DNA from: Branchiostoma floridae
Taxonomy: Eukaryota > Chordata > Leptocardii > Amphioxiformes > Branchiostomatidae
Assembly: GCF_000003815.2 (NCBI RefSeq)
Contig: NC_049987.1
Span: 5,593,572-5,657,571 of the forward strand
Reading direction: 5' to 3'
Length of the DNA stretch: 64,000 nt
Positions 12,012-25,035 of the stretch are shown here, piece after piece; position 1 is the first letter of the stretch, and each line of letters begins with the position of its first letter. Position numbers and translations under genes: made by a program. Below the pieces are notes generated by a model. It saw only the letters and a program-made list of their open reading frames with translations, searched no databases and was not told where the DNA came from.

Positions 12012-13098
12012 CTCGCTTCTTGGTAATTACCTCCATGAAAAAATGGAGGTATAGTTTTGAGTGTGTCTGTGTGTGTGTGTGTGTGTGTGTGTCTGTGTGT
12101 CCGCATATTTGTGGTCATCATAACTTGAGAACCTCTTGATGGACTACGATAATATTTGGTATGTGGGTAGGGGTTGGGAAGACGAAGGTCAAGGTCAATT
12201 TTGGGCCCCCTGGTGTGTGACCTTGGTACTGCAGCGCAACTTCCGGTTTTGCTATCTCGATGTTCTGACAATGCTATGGTCATGATTTTTAAGAATTAGA
12301 TAGCTCTTGTGCTCAGGAAAAAATGACGTAAGTTTGGGCCCCCTGGCGTCTAGTTTTGGGATAGCAGGGGCATTTTTGTCAAAAACTTCTGACAAGGATA
12401 ACTCAAGAAGGGAACAACGGATTTTCATGATTTTTGGTATGTAGGTACCTTACACAATGTTGTACAAGATATGATACTAATTATGCAAAATAGGAGTATA
12501 TTTGCATAATTAATGAGAATATTCTGTCATAGCAATTTTTTCAATGTATCTCTTGTCCCGTACGTGATATGGTCGTGACATTTGGGTGGTAGATAGATTT
12601 TAGTGTCATGACAAAGTGGGGCAAGTTTCAGTCCCCTAACATTCAATTGTGGAACTGCAGGGGCGTTTTTGTCAAGACACTCCAAAGAGGATAACTGCAG
12701 AAAGGATTGACGGATTGCCTACATTTTAGGTATGCAGGTAGCTTAGGCAAAGATGTTCATAATGATATGCATGTTATGCAAATGAGGAGTTAATTTGCAT
12801 AATTAATGAGGAAATTGTATAAATCCATTGTTTTCAATAACTGGACTTCAATAAATGTAACACATGTTAATATGATAGGTGGAATATAAGCAGATACCAA
12901 ATATGATAATGAGGAACTTATTTGCATAATTTATGTAAAAATTGCAAAACCGCTTTATGATTAATAATGGGAATTTTATAATTGTGACATGTGTACGTTT
13001 GTCAATGATGAACAACACCATGCATAAATGTTAATGTCTTAGTCAATTGCATGAAATTTACAAAAGCTCTAAATTTTCATGGAGGTATGAGGTCGCCG
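12012..13098. repeat. 1.1-kb modular repeat bounded by CCTCCATGAAAA ends
   Basis: The left end has ATTACCTCCATGAAAAAATG and the right end TTTTCATGGAGGTATGAGG, which are inverted matches. Inside, a diverged module recurs with GGTATGTGGGTAG at 12158, GGTATGTAGGTACC at 12436 and GGTATGCAGGTAGC at 12729, each preceded by ATAACT-type and GGATT-type words. TTTGCATAATTAATGAG recurs at about 12500 and 12792. Pieces of the same family occur at 44585-44735 and 56558-56640. The superfamily is not identified. Confidence 0.65.
12059..12101. repeat. TG/CTG microsatellite
   Basis: A (TG)n run interrupted by single C residues, within the left end of the 1.1-kb modular repeat. Confidence 0.95.
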
Positions 13099-14595
13099 AA
13101 CTCTAGTTGTATAAATGTAGCTAGCTGTATGGTTGGTTAGAGTTGGTTTATCAAAAGCTGTCAGGAATATAAATTTCTCTTGACTGTTCAAGTATCTAAA
13201 GGCTGTCAAAGAGGAGCACGCGAGCGTCTGGTAGATAGCTGGTTGTTGTCCCAAAATATTCGATTTTCTAAATTTTCCAGTCTGAAATAGAGGGGAAGAA
13301 CAAGGGAAAAGTATGTAGGCATCCTTCTATCTTTGCAAAAGAGAGCAACGTATAAATGGTATGTTGTTTGTGGAATGTAGAGGATGACAAATTTGATACA
13401 GAGCGCTTAGTATCAACATATCAATTAGCTGTCGTTGTTATATCGTTTGCTTGTACATATGCTGCAGGTATGAGGCACTAGGTACAGTGGTATGGTATAC
13501 AAATGCAGGCTAATCCTATTGTTACTTATTATTTGCCTAGACAGAATATATCCATCTAATTGACTTTGACAGTAACTAAACAGTTACCGTCATGAACATT
13601 TAAGTCATATGTAAACACGTTTACTCCACGTGAAGTGAAGACGTTTTAGATCTGAACATCTTCAATATCGCTCACTACAACGGACTCTGTATTATCAACG
13701 CTCATCCCTTGTTATTGTTTTAAAGAAAATGTCGCATTGGTTTAGACCAGGTAAAAAAACAAGTCCTTGTGTAGACGCGACATAATTTTTCGGTCTGCTG
13801 CTCGGAATAATACTACACTAGGTCAAGGGTAAACGAACCCGTGCGATGCTCAACTTAGATAAGGGGAGGTTCACTTCTGTTCGGCGGCGTCTCCTTTGAA
13901 ATCTAAAAAAAGCTAAATGACTTAAAATTGTGATTGACACGTGTATCCTCTATCCTCGAGACTTCCAAACGGACTCTCGAGTTTCGTACTATGCGTCTAT
14001 AAGAATCATCTAGTCGTTGGAAAAAATGTTGTAGGGCTGTCTACGGGACGAACACTTATTTTGTCGGCCAAAATGAATACTACCGAAAAGCCGGACTTCA
14101 TGTAAAGACATTGATAAAAGTGTACTTAAAATGTACTTAGCATACAAAGACATGCCTAACAACGAAAATTGACACCAGTGGGTCCAAAACAATGGGTGGA
14201 CAAATGTATTTAAGCGTACAGACACAGAGTAAGTCTGATTTTAAAACACGTCAATCAAAATGATAATGCATCACATCGTGACGTCATACATTGGACAAAC
14301 GGGTGGAGGAATGTCAAAGGGTGAGTTTTTTTCGTCAAAGGATCAAGGAAACAATTTCATTTTCATATGATAAAATGCTGTATTGATATCTTCTTCCATG
14401 TTTACAAATCCTCGCACCTGTGCTTATCAAAACAGGTACCACGCTAACGTCTGACGTAATAGCCGTCCCGTGCGTCACTTGCATGCGTGTTATCTGTGAC
14501 ATATCTAGATCTTCATCAGCCACTGTGCTATGTGACTGCCGTTTCATGGTCCATATACCAGCTTGTTGATATCTAATGAGATTTACCATAGCTGA
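13099..14595. other. Unassigned DNA
   Basis: No recognisable exon or repeat family. The last nine bases (CATAGCTGA, 14587-14595) are the left target duplication of the element that follows. Confidence 0.4.
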
Positions 14596-15048
14596 TACTC
14601 TCCAAGCAGAGGTCGAATCGCGCAGATATAGTAGTAGTCGAAAAAAATACACTCGCGCTCTTCCTACCTCTGCCACAGAACGGAGATCAATCTCGTTTTT
14701 AACTTCTGTTTGACATCTGACCGTACCTACAAGCGATTGTCCAACGTTTCTAGAACATAGGGACACAAATAATAGCTTGTTTTGACGTATCATGACTCGG
14801 CCACAACCGATTTTATGGGGTGTTGTTTGCTCCGACTGGCAGACAGGAAACACCCGCGGCGCGCAGGCAGAAACTCCTAACTCCCGTCCAAAACTTAGCA
14901 CCTAGTTACAAAACGCCCTGAATGTGTCAAGGTGATTAGATTTAATAGCCTTGTACTGTTCCGTTCTGTGGCAGAGGTAGGAAGAGCGCGAGTGTATTTC
15001 TTTCGACTACTACTATATCTGCGCGATTCGACCTCTGGTTGGAGAGTA
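14596..15048. mobile_element. Mutator-like MITE with ~88-bp inverted repeats
   Basis: 453-bp element. Its ends are long, nearly identical inverted repeats (14596-14683 and 14961-15048) starting TACTCTCCAAGCAGAGG on the left and TACTCTCCAACCAGAGG when the right end is read inward. A perfect 9-bp duplication, CATAGCTGA, flanks it at 14587-14595 and 15049-15057. Long TIRs plus 9-bp duplications are the hallmark of Mutator-like elements. A 188-codon minus frame crosses the left arm and the spacer and has no recognisable domain; it is not called. Related to elements at 18478 and 40356. Confidence 0.82.
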
Positions 15049-15147
15049 CATAGCTGACACGAGGTCTCCTCCCCGGTTTGGAACAAAGACAGTCGTCTTC
15101 GCCTGCGAAGGACCACTAAGATATTTCCGCCCGCCTCCCCGTCCATT

Positions 15148-15276
15148 TCTTTTTTTTAGCAAAGACAGTCATCTTCGGCTGCGAAGAAATCCAAAGACCT
15201 TTCCCAGGTGCACGGTGATTTGAACCCAGAACCTTCAGACTTCAAGTCATCAATCCTAGCCACAAGAACACCTAAA
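15148..15276 (-). mobile_element. tRNA-Ser-derived SINE
   Basis: On the minus strand a tRNA-like head starts near 15274. It has a D-arm region with GTGGCTAGGATTGA, an anticodon arm GACTTGAAGTC (loop TGA at 15242-15244, as in tRNA-Ser-UGA) and a B-box-like GGGTTCAAATC at 15217-15227. The acceptor and variable regions do not fold as a functional tRNA. A body of about 55 bp with CTTCGCAGCCGAAGATG and an A-rich end (about 15147-15158) follow, the layout of a tRNA-derived SINE with polymerase III promoter boxes. A diverged copy of the body lies just outside at 15081-15115. Confidence 0.6.
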
Positions 15277-15597
15277 ACAATGCATATGGATGAAGTCATG
15301 CTGTAAGAGGTCAACTACGGTCAGAGCACAACGAACTGTATACGTCATGTACCAGGGCAGCATGCACTGGAAAGATACCAGGGTGATATGCACTGGAAAG
15401 GTATAAGAGACCGAACTTCATGTACTGTGCCATTAAGCCTCAAGTGACTGAATAATTTGCACGCAACGAAACCGGTTTATCAGGCTGAACAAAAGTTCTT
15501 AATTTTCTTAACTATGCGGCTCCAAATGTCTTGCTTAGGGATGACTGGTGCGATAGATGTCGGCTACCTGAGGAATGACTTCACTCTACTTTCGAAT
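15277..15597. other. Unassigned DNA with a short tandem duplication
   Basis: A 26-bp unit with GCACTGGAAAG is repeated twice at about 15350-15402. No gene was recognised. Confidence 0.4.
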
Positions 15598-15657
15598 TGC
15601 TGCATTTAGCCCATGTGGGCATGAACATGCAAATAAAGATCTGATATATATATATAC
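15598..15657 (+). mobile_element. LINE-type 3' end
   Basis: AGCCCATGTGGGCATGAACA followed by TGCAAATAAAGATCTG and a TA-repeat tail. It matches the 3' end at 11280-11365, so the two are copies of one retrotransposon family. Confidence 0.5.
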
Positions 15658-17334
15658 TACAAAAGCACCTTATCACATGCACACTACGGTTCAGTTACAA
15701 CGTTAAGCAGTCTATATATAGTATGTGCCCTCCCACCCATGACTCGTTAGTTTTACTGGCGTTTCCAGCGAAACGTTTTATCGTATACCTGGGCGCAGTT
15801 TCGCATTAGAACGGCCCAGTGTTCGAGCCCAGACCAGACTGTTCGCACGCGCCTTGGAACAACTCAAAACGGAAACATTGGGATCAGGTTTCCGACTCTT
15901 AAGGAGCTTGTAGCGTCTTGACCCCGTCTTGTCAAACCTTATCTTTGCCAGAGGTCGAGAGGAAAGGAAGAATGAAGAAGGGACGGGTCGATATGGAGAA
16001 GAATGGGCGCAAGGCTATTTTAAAACAAACACAGGATCTCTGGAAAATATGATATTGACTTCAGTCTTTTTCGTGCACTTGAAAGACATCTTGCAAATCT
16101 GACTGTATGATATTTCCGTTAAAATGTAAGCCTCGAGAAAGACATTCCTGCAATGACTTGGATACAAGAAAACTCTTTTAATGATGAACACCGACTTTGT
16201 CAACGGTAAACCGCCTACACTAATCACATTTTTATCTGAGATGCGAAAACAAGAAAATCAATCAAGAAAAAGTGAGCCGACAAAAAGACCACAAATCCCA
16301 TGTTTACCTCATCACTGCTTCTAAATAGTCACCCGAAATTTGGCTTGAGTACTTATTAGGCTCTTGGCACCGAAGCTTAGGGGTCGATTAATTAAAAAAC
16401 AGCACAGGTCTTTCAAATTCAATTGGGTCAAAAGAATCATTCAACGCAAAAACTAAAGAAGGGTGAAAAAGACTATTATAGAACTTTATACAAAAGGATG
16501 TACATTGAGAAGCGGATTTGCTGATGCCTATATGTCGGGCTTTTTGGGCATGTTTCAAAAACTAATGTGTGTATTTTAGTTCCTAATCTGTTGTAATCCT
16601 AGGATAATTACATGCAGTAGTCGAGGATTTGTCAACAAAAGAAGACGAAACCAACCTAAAAGAAACTTAATTACTTTTGTGATCCATGTTTTTGCAAGGG
16701 AGCATTAGAAAGTGTTTTATGCATCACACGAGCGCTCTGTAGTTACCCCGATTTCTATTTGTCCACAACATGATTGTACTATATACACAGTTTGGTCCAA
16801 CCCCATTCATTGGGTTTTGCGGATTGTGTGATCAGAGGTGTCTACAACACACACCTGCTAAATGAAAATGTATGAATATATTCTTTCGTCAACAACATTT
16901 ATTATAAAACATCACGTTACTATTATTATCTGGCGTGAAGCTTATCACAATATATCACCGCATTTTGGATGACTTTTTTTTTTCAACCTTTCTAGTCCGA
17001 TAGCAAGTTTGCATTCACAAAAGCACGAGGGTTTGTACTTTTCTCAACCGAGAAAGGCCTGACACAAGGTGTGTGTAGCATCCCCAGCCACCATCGCGTG
17101 CGCATCTCTGTGTACAGCTTCCCTCCCATCCTCTACACACGGAAACAGGAAATTTACAGCCACGTATTGTTTCCCTTTCTTTATCTCTGCCTCCTTGAAG
17201 GTCCTTCAAAAATACCAACCTTAATTGAGGAATACCGTCTGTCAATGCTGTTGGGAAAAACATTTTACCTGGGTGACGTAGTAGAGCGGTTTCTGAATTG
17301 CAGATGTTTGACTTGTCAAGAGTTCGCTCAAAAC
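15658..17334. other. Unassigned DNA
   Basis: No exon or repeat family recognised. A moderately GC-rich single-copy part at about 15715-15930 contains CGTTTCCAGCGAAACG, a short palindrome. The stretch ends at an assembly gap. Confidence 0.35.
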
Positions 17335-17507
17335 NNNNNNNNNNNNNNNNNNNNNNNNNNNNNNNNNNNNNNNNNNNNNNNNNNNNNNNNNNNNNNNNNN
17401 NNNNNNNNNNNNNNNNNNNNNNNNNNNNNNNNNNNNNNNNNNNNNNNNNNNNNNNNNNNNNNNNNNNNNNNNNNNNNNNNNNNNNNNNNNNNNNNNNNNN
17501 NNNNNNN
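17335..17507. other. Assembly gap (173 N)
   Basis: Run of undetermined bases. Open frames that appear to cross it are artefacts. Confidence 1.
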
Positions 17508-18477
17508 GGTAGAGGCTAGGTGACGCTACATACGAAAGTCTACTTTGGTTGAATGTAAAAAGGAGTATAAAAAAATTGTCCATCTTTGGTTCATAGGGTA
17601 ACCTGGACAGGTAGTCTTCAAGGAGACGTAAGAAGTAAGTCGTCGGCTCATGTGTGTTTCTTCTTTCGTCCGATCATCTGCCACGGGCGCCAATAGACAG
17701 CTACAGGCAAAAGACAATGCAGCAAAATGACGTGTTGATTATGAACAAGAAGTCCGTCAGAGGAGCTGTTAGAAGTAAAGAAACCTCTGCAAAATAAAGA
17801 GCTGGGCAATGACTTGTTTTAAAGCGCTACGCTGGATAGTTTAAAGAGCATTTTGCAGATAGATGTGATGTGTAACAGGTCGTTCAGTATGATAAAACCA
17901 GCCGCTGCGCCGCGTGCCTGCGAAGTCAGTTATACCACAGGCTATATAGATACAGATGTGACTTGATGTAGTAGAGTTTACAACTGACCCAATTGCATGG
18001 CCGTCTCCACGGCAAATGATGTCCTCGCGTGCGAATGAGCAGCTAGTTTCTGTCACGCCCCCGTCTGCGGACCTGCGAGGAGTACCCGGGTCTGATTAGA
18101 TCCTTCCGCTTCTCCGTCTGGAGACACAAACTCTTCCTGCCTCTGTTTATAGTCAGGAGTCGGGGTGGCAACAGTTAATCAAACATCACACAACTGCCGA
18201 GGATAGCGGATCAACAGTTAAGGGCCATCACCAATTACCGTGCTCTATAGCTGATTTGTTGGGAAATGATGGGTGACTAAACAAAAAATTTTCACATTCT
18301 TTTGAAAGTGAAATAAAAGTCAGCAGTGAAAAAAAAAATATTTGTAATGAAATATTTACCACACATACTACTTTTACGTACGATCCTAACCAGGTTTCAT
18401 TAAAAAGATACAGCTTTAAAATTTCATGTACTTTTCGATGGAATCTGCGATGCACCTTTCTGTTGTTTTGACAGACT
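17508..18477. other. Unassigned DNA
   Basis: Mixed-composition single-copy sequence with no recognisable gene, RNA or repeat. Confidence 0.35.
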
Positions 18478-18614
18478 ACCCTCCAAGCAGACGTTTCCGT
18501 CGGGGTGAGGTTGTTGGGCGTAGTAGCAGTGACCGATATTTTTTTTGGAAGCCGTAAGAAATCCCTGCCACTATTGTATTTTCCAACCCCGCCGAAAACC
18601 TCTTCTTGGAGAAT
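18478..18614. mobile_element. CTCCAAGCAGA-family MITE
   Basis: Left end CCCTCCAAGCAGACGTTTCC and right end, read inward, ATTCTCCAAGAAGAGG are inverted partners. They resemble the ends of the elements at 14596 and 40356. At 137 bp it carries no coding sequence. No clean 9-bp duplication was found at this copy, so it is probably an old insertion. Confidence 0.5.
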
Positions 18615-19053
18615 TTCTCTGACGAATAGCTCAGCACGCGCCTTATCTATAGACCCGCCCGGGTTAATCGTTTTATTGCTCACTTAGCGCAGGTCCATTA
18701 AACGGCGATAAACTGTCTTTCTCACAGTCCCGCCCAACCACTTACAGGGGGTAATACAACCGCTTTGCTGCCCAATTCGCACATACTTAATGACCACACC
18801 AGTGTGATTACCTTCCCGCCTCTTTTTCTCGTCTAAGCGGCCATCCAAGTGACCGAAAGCTGGGTTACGTTTTTTTCTGGTGCAACATACGGCACAGAAA
18901 TCACAAAAAAGACTGCACACAACTACGCCCAAATAGAGAACATATCTTATATTGTAAGTGTATGAAAATGACCTTAAGCAACTTTTGAGGGTAAGAAAGA
19001 AACAATTTACAAATTCCTAAATCACGGCAAAAGCATTTACTTCGGTATACAAT
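18615..19053. other. Unassigned DNA
   Basis: No recognisable feature. An 82-codon minus frame (18932-18684) has no known motif. Confidence 0.35.
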
Positions 19054-19209
19054 GGCGGGAAAATCCGAAACTTGATACTAATTATTCAGACCATACTATG
19101 GCGGGAAGATATGAAACACAACACTTTAATTTCCCACACTAACATCGGCTGGCAGTTAATGGAAAACCCAGAACTACCACTACCAAATACAGGTGGAGAA
19201 TGGCGGGAA
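19054..19209. promoter_or_regulatory. Three E2F-type GGCGGGAA sites
   Basis: GGCGGGAA occurs at 19054-19061, 19100-19107 and 19202-19209, each preceded by AT, within 156 bp of AT-rich DNA. The E2F/DP consensus is TTTSGCGGGAAA-like. A downstream gene was not recognised, so the site cluster may belong to an unseen first exon or be fortuitous. The local ATG-GCG-GGA repetition could also indicate an old short repeat. Confidence 0.3.
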
Positions 19210-20690
19210 AAGTTAAAATCCAATACCAACACCCGTTTTTCACGGGGGTATAACAAAAAATAAAAAAGAAAGAAAGAAAACTAGACAAGAGGGACAAGAC
19301 GTTTTTTCACTGTTTTCATTCTTTTTATATCATCTCAAAGAACATACTAGACCACTCTACAAATGTGAAACGAATCAACAAGGATAAACATTTCCTGTGA
19401 CTGTTGTAGTAGTATCCGTTACAGAGTTGACTCTGTGGTCACGCGAACAAGGAGCGGGAATGTTCAGCCGATCCACAAACAAAACCGCAATGTACCCAAG
19501 GAGACTATTTACAAATCGTTCAAGAGATAAACAAAAATGACAAGATTCGTCACAATATCTCACAGAAATTATACAGAAATCTAGACCTGAGACCTAATTT
19601 GCGTATATCATCAAGCGTCTCAGAAATCAAGTGCAAATAAACTATTTGTAATTTCAAAACATTTCATTTTCATGATGTACTTTCACTGAAAACAATAGTT
19701 TGAGGGGATAGTCTGTACTTGGTGACCTCACAGTTCAAGGGATGAATGAAGGCACACACCGATTTCAGTTTTTTTTTATTATTTTTTTTACTCAGTGGTC
19801 ACCACGTAACAAGGCCATGAAGGCCACTCAAGGATACGGGTTACATGATTGTAACTGTAACAGCAACTCTTCGCCCTAGGTCAGAAACATCATGATTGAG
19901 ACCAGCCCAATTGCTCACTATGAGTGAGGACTATCTGACCCAATAGGCGAAGCAGGCGTTACGAGGGCTGCTCGGGAGATTCCCTACCCCTATTAGTTCC
20001 AGCCCAGTTGTACACTTATGAATATCTGAAAACCAAGGAAGCGAATTGGAGAGTCAGGACAAGTAGTGACAACTTGGCGACTCTGCAAACCGTAGAAGAA
20101 TTTTTATCCGATCAGTAAATGAAGTCTGCTTGCTGTGCACACTGTTGGGTGGTCCTTGCTGTCTTTGCTTCAGCATTCTTTACGAACTTATTCTGGTACT
20201 CACAATTTGTCTGTGCTTTGTGTGAGACGTCTATGTTTGCTGATAGCAAACGTTATATTTTCAGTTACTATTTCAGATGGTGAGAGAGTTTGGATTAAGT
20301 GACAGGTGTGATGTATTGCTACTCCTTTGTACATAATCCTCTTGGCCTTAAAATAGCATAATATCATCCTTTGCAAACAAGGTTCTGCAGAATGCCAGAG
20401 GATTACACATATACACATGAATGTGTGACATTATAACAAACCGAAAGATACAAAGATATACTGTTTACAGAGGGAAAATGTAACATTTGCACAACGTTGA
20501 CTTAGGTTGCACACGATTTAAAAAATCCCATCCACTATATATTCAGCTTAGGTTTTTGAAATGAATGTTTGCGTTCCAAAATGTTTGAACACCAGTCTCG
20601 TACAATAAATTCCTGTCGTTGATCACGTTGCTCTCGGCCTTAAGCTATTCACGGTTTTGTTTGAATGAATAAAAAGTATATAGTGATTTA
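19210..20690. other. Unassigned DNA
   Basis: Single-copy AT-rich DNA with a T-rich tract at about 19768-19790. GGCCACTCAAGGATAC near 19824 recurs near 26397, suggesting a shared dispersed repeat. No exon recognised. Confidence 0.35.
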
Positions 20691-21048
20691 GTCCACACCA
20701 ATTTAATTTCTTGGTTCACGGATTTTTCATAAAAAATATGGAGCGAGAGGGCGAAATAAAAATAAAAATTGTAAAATGGTTGGGGTAAAGGTAACGGCTA
20801 ATCCAAAACATGAAGAAAAAAAGTTTTCAGCTTGAAAAAAGTACAAAAACACTATTTTTGTACAGTAACAGCACCTGTACCCACACTTTAAGGAGCTTAT
20901 GATATAAAGGCCAATTTGCTACACCAGAAAGTTGGTGAATGGTTTCATTAATGATGAAAATTTGCTGAGTGGTAATTTTTATTTTTATTTTTTTCCAAAA
21001 AATAGGAGCGAGCGAATCCGTGAACCAAGAAATTAAATCGGTGTGGCC
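20691..21048 (+). mobile_element. Harbinger-like MITE, family B, copy 1
   Basis: 358-bp element with inverted ends CCACACCAATTTAATTTCTT (left, preceded by GT) and, read inward from the right, GGCCACACCGATTTAATTTC. TTA flanks it on both sides (20688-20690, 21049-21051). The interior contains GGAGCGAGAGGGCG near the left end and GGAGCGAGCGAATCCGTG near the right. Three other copies lie at 24680, 36865 and 46630. Confidence 0.88.
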
Positions 21049-24000
21049 TTACTGCTGTTTACCATAAGCTGCTCCAAAATGTCTTGTTTGAACATGTCAT
21101 TTTATTCAGCTTATATGTAATGCTTTTTGAAAATTCTTTTGTAGAGGAAAGAAACTATACAGTGACTGAAAGGTATCCAATATGAACTGGCTAATTTGAT
21201 CGCCTTGCAATAAACCTGCTAACTCCGAAATGTATGATATGACATGCTTCAGAAAAGAAAACAAATAATATCACAGATGACTCAGTCATACGAAGGAAGA
21301 CAACAGCGAGAAGAGAATCCATGGCTATCTATCGACCCTAATATTTTCATGACTGAAACCGGGAAACATATTTAGGCTATATCGACGTGTCAAACATGCA
21401 GTAAATAAACTGTTCTCGTCTGCGGAGGTTGTTTACGACAGAAAGAATGTCGTCATCACCATATCAAAGGCCCAGCTCGACATGCCAATCAGACTTTATG
21501 AGGTTTCTCTATTGTCGCCGCTGAAGGATCAGGATATTGCATGCATATATTGATGCTAATGTCGAGCGGAATGGCTTAGAAGTGGGAGGTGCGCCATAAA
21601 TTAGTACGCCACCCTCTAAGACTGGTGTAAATGAATTGGGTTTACTTTTCGGGGTGTAACTCAAAAGTTGCTTATTTTAAACAAAAATTCAGAAGACAAA
21701 TGTAAAATCATGCGGTGATAGTTAAATTATTACTGAACAAACTTAGAGACATTAAACTGTCAGGGTCTAGTTTAGTGTCTGCCATGAAGGACATATCATA
21801 CTGGAAAAATTGTACTTTGGACTGTATTTCACCGGGGTAACCGGATGTACTATGACTATGACCATTGGCAGTAACAAATTTCATGGCCACTGACACCCGT
21901 GGAGATAGGCCCTGATGACAGGTACTACCTGTTGCCTTACATGTAAACTTTGTGATGTTCTTTGGTGCAGAAAACAAGTATCAGGCGACATGATGAATAA
22001 AAGGCTACCAGTATTGAAAAGCGCGATTCTTTGATACTGATGGTTCACAACTTGAATGATTGTGATGAAACCAATGTGCGCAACCGTGGGACTTAAAGGG
22101 GAGGTGTAGGCACGAGCCCGGAAAGCGTTTGCAATTTTTGCAAAGAGGGCGTTCAGAGTTAGTATCAACAAAAGTGTGAAAGGTTCCGATAGCTATCTTA
22201 CGGCGACGAGGTTTTCTTCTGGTATTAGATATTCGTCCATCTAGGTAGAGACCTCAGAGGCACATGGTAGAGACCTCAGAAACGCTGACAACTTCACTCA
22301 GTTTAAGTGTAGAACGGCTCGTTTTAGGAACACTACGCTCCCATACTGTGTCGACCTTATAAATTCATGTTAGACTTCAGATGTCACTTTTTAATATTCC
22401 TTAATAGTGATGTTTTAGATTGAAATGAGATTTTATTACTGATATATATCTATCTACTATGTGTGTGTAGATCCACACTTTTAAATTGTACAGCTGAGTG
22501 CGAATTGCGATTATAATAATTTGATTACTGCACATATGCAGGGATTTCCATTATACTCTTTTGTGTACTTAGTACGAGGCAATTTAGTCTCCGGACTACC
22601 AGCTTGTACTTGATTTTGTGTGCGTTCAATAAATAAACCAGTTCTCTCTCATCTCGTATACTGGTCTACGATATCTTGCTGATGGCTCAACCAGACGCGT
22701 CAGAAAGAATTCTTGGCTACCTGACGTTTCTTTCAAGCCAACCACCATGTGGGCTACATTTGGCTCTTGAAATCACGACAATATTCTATTTAACAATAAC
22801 TTGAAGTAACAGTAGCAGGGATTTGCGACGTTCCCCGAGAAAGATGAAAGGATTACGGAAAGGCGGAGAGAAATGAGAGGCACGTGCAGCCGTCATCGAA
22901 AAATGCGGATCAGAAAGTAAAAGCATTAAAAAACATAGGAATGAATCCCAAGCTGCTAAATAAACCCTCTCAGGATTATAATGAAAGTAAACATTGACAA
23001 GCTTGACGGAGATAATGCCGGGAAGCCATTTCCTTCTACACTAGTGTTTTACATGGATTTTTACACATAATTTCGGATAGGGAAAAGAATCAACCAGCGA
23101 TTGTAAAATCCGTGTGTCGTTTGTACACCGCAATGTAAACGTTCAATTTTCAGCTAAAAAAGCATGATCAATGAACTTTCACAGACCACTATTTGACGTA
23201 CAAATCAACGACCCCAATATGACTACACCTACATTTTCTGACACATCTAGTATGATTTATCAGGGTGTAATTAGTCTTCTCCATGTTTCCCCTGTTACTT
23301 GCGTGGAAGTAAGTAAGGGCATACCCCGACTGTAAATTTGAACATCATAGTGGGGTCGCATTCTTACAATATGACTTTATGACTGTTTGGAGCGCCAGCC
23401 ACACAATTGTCAGGCACCGCCACAGCCTCTGAAGGTGATGGGAGAAGTGACATCAATTATGATACATACTGCAACTAAGAGCCCAAGATCGGTTACTATA
23501 CATGTTGTTGTTACAACAAAGTACTAGCCACTTGGTGATTGTTGCAATTGGCGGCCAACAAGTATGTGAAGTGGAGTAAGCTGGCTGACAGTGTCAACAG
23601 TGGCATGGGAAGTATGCACAGCCGTAACTGATAGGAGTGTGGTGAGGCTGTGAAGGGGAGGGGGGCAAGTGGATACCAAACAGACACGGTACACAAAAGT
23701 TACAATGACCTTCACATGTGCAGAATGCTACCAGGTACTCCTCTCAGCCTAAAATATCACTATAATCATCACTCAAATGGTTACGATAGACAGTGCATCA
23801 TGCATGTATCATAAAGATGGTATTAATATTACCGAATGAAAAGGGCTTTAGAAAGAAATCTATAATAGCCTATGTTTATTTGTGGTCAGGACATATTCCA
23901 AAAGTTCATCAGCCTTTAACTGATTCCCCTCATTAGAATATTTCAGGCTTAACCCCAAACCCCTCTCTTTGCTTTGGTTACTTTTGCATGTACCACATCT

Positions 24001-24679
24001 AAGCAGACATTCATGGGTCACTTTAGCCCAGGAATGCACACACAAACAGGCAAACAAAGGCAGGCCGCGCCGGACACACAGTCTTACCAGCATTACAGTA
24101 AGGCAGGAATGTGTTACACCCCACCAGACAAAGCCGGGGAAGGAGATACCATGTTACGGAGCACGGAACACTCATGTGGTCGCATGGTACATGGAGATGG
24201 GAGAATGGACTGCACGGGTGGAAAATAAGTGTGGGGTGTGCCCCAACTAAAACACACCCATTAAGAACCCTCAGATAGCTGTTTTATCTAGTCAACTACT
24301 CGATATCAGAGACTAGACTATGTGATAGGGACCTAACTGTAATGATGAGTGCTAGATCGCACTGGAACTTGTGGAAGCGAAACTTTGTTAATGCTACAAC
24401 TCAAGAGTATGACTATGTATGTATGTATGTGCTCGATGGTATTCTAAGCCTAGGTCTTCCTAGAGACAACGTCATCCTATCCTTGAATAGCAACTGTCAG
24501 GTATTTGGTGTCGTTTCAACTTTTTTTCAACTATTTTCCAGACAGGCTGCTTTAATTCAGTATTGACCGACATAAGCTCTTGAACACCTAGTGCATGCTT
24601 CATTGTTATTGAGTTCTTTTCAGGCCATCATAGCTATTTTCATGTAATTTTGTTGATTTGAATTTTTACCGTAAGCTTA
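21049..24679. other. Unassigned DNA
   Basis: About 3.6 kb without a recognised gene. A 21-bp word with GGTAGAGACCTCAGA is repeated at about 22242 and 22267. GTGCGTTCAATAAATAAACC near 22620 may be a retrotransposon 3' end, but it has no second copy here. Several minus-strand frames of 80-96 codons (21.7-22.2 kb) show no family motif or plausible splice borders. Confidence 0.35.
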
Positions 24680-25035
24680 GGCCACACCAATTTAATTTCT
24701 TGGTTCACGGATTTTTTCATAAAAAATATGGAGCGAGAGGGCGTAATAAAAATAAAAATTGTAAAATGGTTGGGGTAAAGGTAACGGCTAATCCAAAACA
24801 TGAAGAAAAAACGTTTTCAGCTCGAAAAAAGTACAAAAACACTATTATTGGACAGTAACAGCACCTGTACCCACACTTTAAGGAGCTTATAATATAAAGG
24901 CCAATTTGCTACACCAGAAAGTTGGTGAATGGTTTCATTAATGGTGAAAATTTGCATAGTGGTAATTTTTATTTTTTTCCCCCAAAAAATAGGAGCGAGC
25001 GAATCCGTGAACCAAGGAATTAAATTGTTGTGGCC
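24680..25035 (+). mobile_element. Harbinger-like MITE, family B, copy 2
   Basis: 356-bp copy with ends GGCCACACCAATTTAATTTC and CAATTTAATTCCTTGG (right end read inward). TTA lies on both sides (24677-24679, 25036-25038). Same internal order as copy 1 and only slightly diverged. Confidence 0.88.
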